NCBI GenBank assembly: GCA_014879665.1
Contig: JACSRP010000047.1
Location: forward strand, 1-34,340
Direction: 5' to 3'
Length of the DNA: 34,340 bases
Origin: Anaerolineae bacterium
Lineage (GTDB): Bacteria; Chloroflexota; Anaerolineae; Aggregatilineales; Phototrophicaceae
Shown: positions 31,970 to 34,340 of the stretch, one piece after another
How positions within the stretch are numbered: position 1 is the stretch's first letter
How the letters are laid out: each line of letters opens with the position of its first letter
Notes under the pieces: generated by a model
What the model was told of the DNA's origin: nothing
Seen by the model: only the letters and a program-made list of their open reading frames with translations
The model's database searches: none
Made by a program: the position numbers and the translations under genes

Positions 31970-32923
31970 TTGTTCCACGTCAATCATTATGGCCTCTATT
32001 TTACGCCAGCAGTTCGCCTCGATCTTCGCGCAGTGGCGGATCAAGGCTATATCCAGCGCGCGTGGGAAGCGCTGGAGGCTAAATTCTCTGACCCGCAAAC
32101 CCCGGATATAGATCGTGCGCTGGCCGGTGCTTTACTCGAAAAACTGACCGATCAACCCCTTCATACGGAGCAGGTCGCCTCGGCTTTCCAGCAAACTGCC
32201 CGTTCGCCATTGCCTGACCACATGCTTGAGGCGGTAGGCAGCTTGCAAACGCGAATCCATATGCTGGAACTTGTGCGCGACAACCCCGCCATTTCGTCGG
32301 AAAGCTGGGGGCATTATGCCGATGACCTGGCCGCGCAGGTAGACGATCTCATCAGAACCAGTGATTCTCAAGATTATGTCACGCTGCTATCACTCGACAC
32401 CTTGAAACTGCTGGCTGGTCTCGCGCTTGAGCGTGAACGTTGGTTCGAGGAAGGTAAAACCGCTTTCACTCGCGCAATTGAGGGGCAGTTACGCCCGCAG
32501 GGATTCATTCAGCCTGCGGTGGAGGCGGATCGTCTTAGCCCCTTCAGCGCCATTGAGCGCCAGATACTGGCGACCCGGTCGCTGGTGCTAATGGCACAGG
32601 CGGCCAGCGCCAGCGCCAATCTTGATCTCTGGAATCATAAAGTGCGCGGCGTTTCCGTTGCTACTGCCGCCATGTACCCGATCTATTATTTCTATACCAC
32701 CGCCAAATGGAGTTGGGATGAGGCGTTAGCGCCCGAAATAGTTCAGGAAGCCTTCAAACGAAATGGTGGCTGGCTTGAAATGGCGCAGCAGCGCTTGCAG
32801 CATAAAGATATGGCGCTGGTGCTAGACGACGTACGCCCTATCTGGGATGCCTCTGGCGGCGGCATGACCACGCTCACCCATGGATGGCCGCCAAAGCCAA
32901 AGCGCCGGGGCTGGTTTGGATAG
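31970..32923 (+). CDS. Alginate-lyase-family-like alpha/alpha-toroid protein
   Basis: The TTG start is preceded by TAGGA. The 317-residue protein is almost all helical. Its N-terminal phrase LYFTPAVRLDLRAVADQGYIQRAWEAL and the central RWFEEGKTAFTRAIEGQLRPQGFIQPAVEADRLSPF with LDLWNHKVRGVSVATAA follow the order seen in alginate lyase (PF05426-like) and heparinase N-terminal toroids. No signal peptide is present, so if it is a lyase it acts inside the cell or on small oligomers. The resemblance is from memory and catalytic residues were not assigned. A GlcD-type gene starts 22 bases downstream. Confidence 0.6.
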   Translation: MFHVNHYGLYFTPAVRLDLRAVADQGYIQRAWEALEAKFSDPQTPDIDRALAGALLEKLTDQPLHTEQVASAFQQTARSPLPDHMLEAVGSLQTRIHMLELVRDNPAISSESWGHYADDLAAQVDDLIRTSDSQDYVTLLSLDTLKLLAGLALERERWFEEGKTAFTRAIEGQLRPQGFIQPAVEADRLSPFSAIERQILATRSLVLMAQAASASANLDLWNHKVRGVSVATAAMYPIYYFYTTAKWSWDEALAPEIVQEAFKRNGGWLEMAQQRLQHKDMALVLDDVRPIWDASGGGMTTLTHGWPPKPKRRGWFG

Positions 32924-32945
32924 TATTCACAACAGAAAGATGATC

Positions 32946-34331
32946 ATGTCAGCATATCAACCCGTAACACCCGAAATTATAGCCTTGCTGCAATCCGCCG
33001 TCGGCGCCGATGCCGTGACCACCGCTCCGGCTGAACTTCAGCTTCACGCGAAAGATCAATCGCATCATGCCGCGCATCTGGCCGATGTGCTTATTTACCC
33101 GACCAGAGCCGAACAGGTTTCTAGCGTCCTGAAAATTGCCCATCAACACTGCATCCCTGTCACCGCGTGGGGCGTAGGCACCGGTCTGGAAGGCAGCGCC
33201 ATTCCAGTTTTCGGCGGCATCTCAATCTCGTTCGAGAAGATGAATCAAATTGTGAAGATTTACGCGGATGATTTTCAGGTGACAGTACAGCCCGGCATCG
33301 GTCATAAAGACCTGAATGCAATTCTCGCGCGGCAGGGGCTGTTCTTTGCGCCCGATCCCGGCGCCAATGCTACCGTCGGCGGGATGCTGGCGAATAATGC
33401 TTCTGGCATCCGCACCGTGAAATACGGTGCCAGCAAAGATAACGTGCTCAAGATGCAGGTGGCGTTGGCCGACGGCACCCTGATTGACGTTGGCTCGCGC
33501 TCCGTGAAACAGTCCAGCGGCTATGATCTATTGCATCTATTCGTCGGCAGTGAAGGCACGCTGGGCATCATCACCGAAGCAACCTTGAAACTGGTGCCTG
33601 TCCCCTCGCTGATGAGCGCGGTGGTCGCAGCCTTTGAAACCGTGGAGGCCGCCGTTGAAACCGTGGTTGCGGTGCGTGGCAGTGGGCTGGATCCGGCGGC
33701 GCTTGAACTAATAGATGCCGCGCACTGTCATATGCTGCGTGAAACCGAAGGCGTTGACCTGAGCGATCATCCAACCCTGTTCATGGAATTTCACGCGGCT
33801 CATGAAACCACGCTGCAAGCTGGCCTTGAGGCGGTGCAAGCAATTTGTCAGGAAATGGGCGCGCTCTCTTTCCGCGCCACCACGGACACTACCGAGCGTA
33901 AAAAATTATGGCATGCTCGCCATCATTCCTATGAAATCATGGTGCGCTCGCACCCCAACTACCATTTTTTCATCATGGATGTTGCCGTGCCGATCAGCGC
34001 CTATCCTGCATTGATCGGCTATGTCGAGCAGCTAAAGCGCGAATCTAGCGTGATTGCCTACATGATCGGCCACGCCGGAGACGGCAATATTCACGTCGAA
34101 TTCCCCTTTGCCGACGAGGCCGAATACGAACGCTGCATGGTCTTAAATGGCCTGATTATCGAAAAGGCGCTGGAATTAGGTGGCACTATTACCGGCGAGC
34201 ATGGCGTGGGTATGGGCAAAGCTGTTTACATGGCGAAAGAACACGGGCCGGCGCTGGAGGTGATGCGCGCCATCAAACAGACGCTCGATCCCAAGGGCAT
34301 CCTCAACCCCGGCAAGCTTTTTATAGACTAA
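32946..34331 (+). CDS. FAD-linked oxidase, GlcD / D-lactate dehydrogenase family
   Basis: The ATG at 32946 (or 32940) is chosen over a longer frame to 32880 that overlaps the preceding gene. The 461-residue product has the FAD-binding (PCMH) domain with PVTAWGVGTGLEGSAIP, APDPGANATVGGMLANNASGIRTVKYG and VGSEGTLGIITEATLKL. The C-terminal domain has GHAGDGNIHVEF, TGEHGVGMGK and LNPGKLF. Such enzymes oxidise D-lactate, glycolate or related D-2-hydroxyacids and pass electrons to quinone or cytochrome. No GlcE/GlcF partners are visible in the window, favouring a single-subunit D-lactate-type enzyme. Confidence 0.9.
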   Translation: MSAYQPVTPEIIALLQSAVGADAVTTAPAELQLHAKDQSHHAAHLADVLIYPTRAEQVSSVLKIAHQHCIPVTAWGVGTGLEGSAIPVFGGISISFEKMNQIVKIYADDFQVTVQPGIGHKDLNAILARQGLFFAPDPGANATVGGMLANNASGIRTVKYGASKDNVLKMQVALADGTLIDVGSRSVKQSSGYDLLHLFVGSEGTLGIITEATLKLVPVPSLMSAVVAAFETVEAAVETVVAVRGSGLDPAALELIDAAHCHMLRETEGVDLSDHPTLFMEFHAAHETTLQAGLEAVQAICQEMGALSFRATTDTTERKKLWHARHHSYEIMVRSHPNYHFFIMDVAVPISAYPALIGYVEQLKRESSVIAYMIGHAGDGNIHVEFPFADEAEYERCMVLNGLIIEKALELGGTITGEHGVGMGKAVYMAKEHGPALEVMRAIKQTLDPKGILNPGKLFID

Positions 34332-34340
34332 CCACCGCCG

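Overview
The window is about 34 kb of moderately GC-rich bacterial chromosome. It is gene-dense, with no insertion sequence, phage module, CRISPR array or rRNA visible. The gene families (FAS1/DUF4397 secreted proteins with Thr/Glu/Ala/Pro-rich linkers, a PspC/LiaF-like envelope module, FHA protein, bactofilin-like membrane protein, Yli-type PQQ dehydrogenase, CopC-CopD fusion) and the frequent GTG and TTG starts suggest a Chloroflexota member, probably Anaerolineae or a relative. That is an inference from family content, not from a marker gene.

Layout. Position 2-121 is the tail of a polyprenyl-phosphate sugar transferase. A DUF4230-like membrane protein (-) is divergent from a DCC thiol-disulfide protein (+), followed by tRNA-Arg(CCT). 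At 1858-6179 a + strand run encodes a small membrane protein, a CopC-CopD fusion with a decayed cytochrome c tail, a TIR-like membrane protein and an FMO-type flavoprotein. A membrane-fused sulfite-oxidase-family molybdoenzyme (-) follows. At 8266-13802 (+) lie an M19 dipeptidase, a four-helix membrane protein and two secreted FAS1/DUF4397 proteins, the second with four tandem FAS1 domains.

From 13989 to 23600 everything is on the - strand: a membrane-anchored unknown, a PQQ sugar dehydrogenase, a paired active/inactive M16 peptidase set, then a glycan-related group (UGD-type dehydrogenase, GNAT, UGM-like flavoprotein, LPG-synthase-type flippase). At 23756-28486 come a small acidic protein, a DUF421/YetF protein whose 3' end was extended by a 16-bp tandem duplication, an SDR, a DUF2383 protein, a bactofilin-like membrane protein and an FHA protein. 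At 28739-30975 (+) PspC, LiaF-like and propeller-like genes form a tight operon. The window ends with a SHOCT-like protein (-), an alginate-lyase-like protein (+) and a GlcD/D-lactate dehydrogenase (+).

Most genes serve the cell envelope: glycan precursor synthesis and lipid-linked sugar handling, secreted adhesion domains, copper handling, extracytoplasmic redox enzymes and envelope-stress sensing. No defence island or other clearly new multi-gene system is visible. The strongest anomalies are the single-cysteine haem-like motif at the end of the CopCD fusion, the TIR-like membrane protein beside an FMO, the 16-bp duplication that rewrites the DUF421 C-terminus, a six-tract G-quadruplex motif upstream of pspC, and a cluster of four hairpins upstream of the M16 operon.
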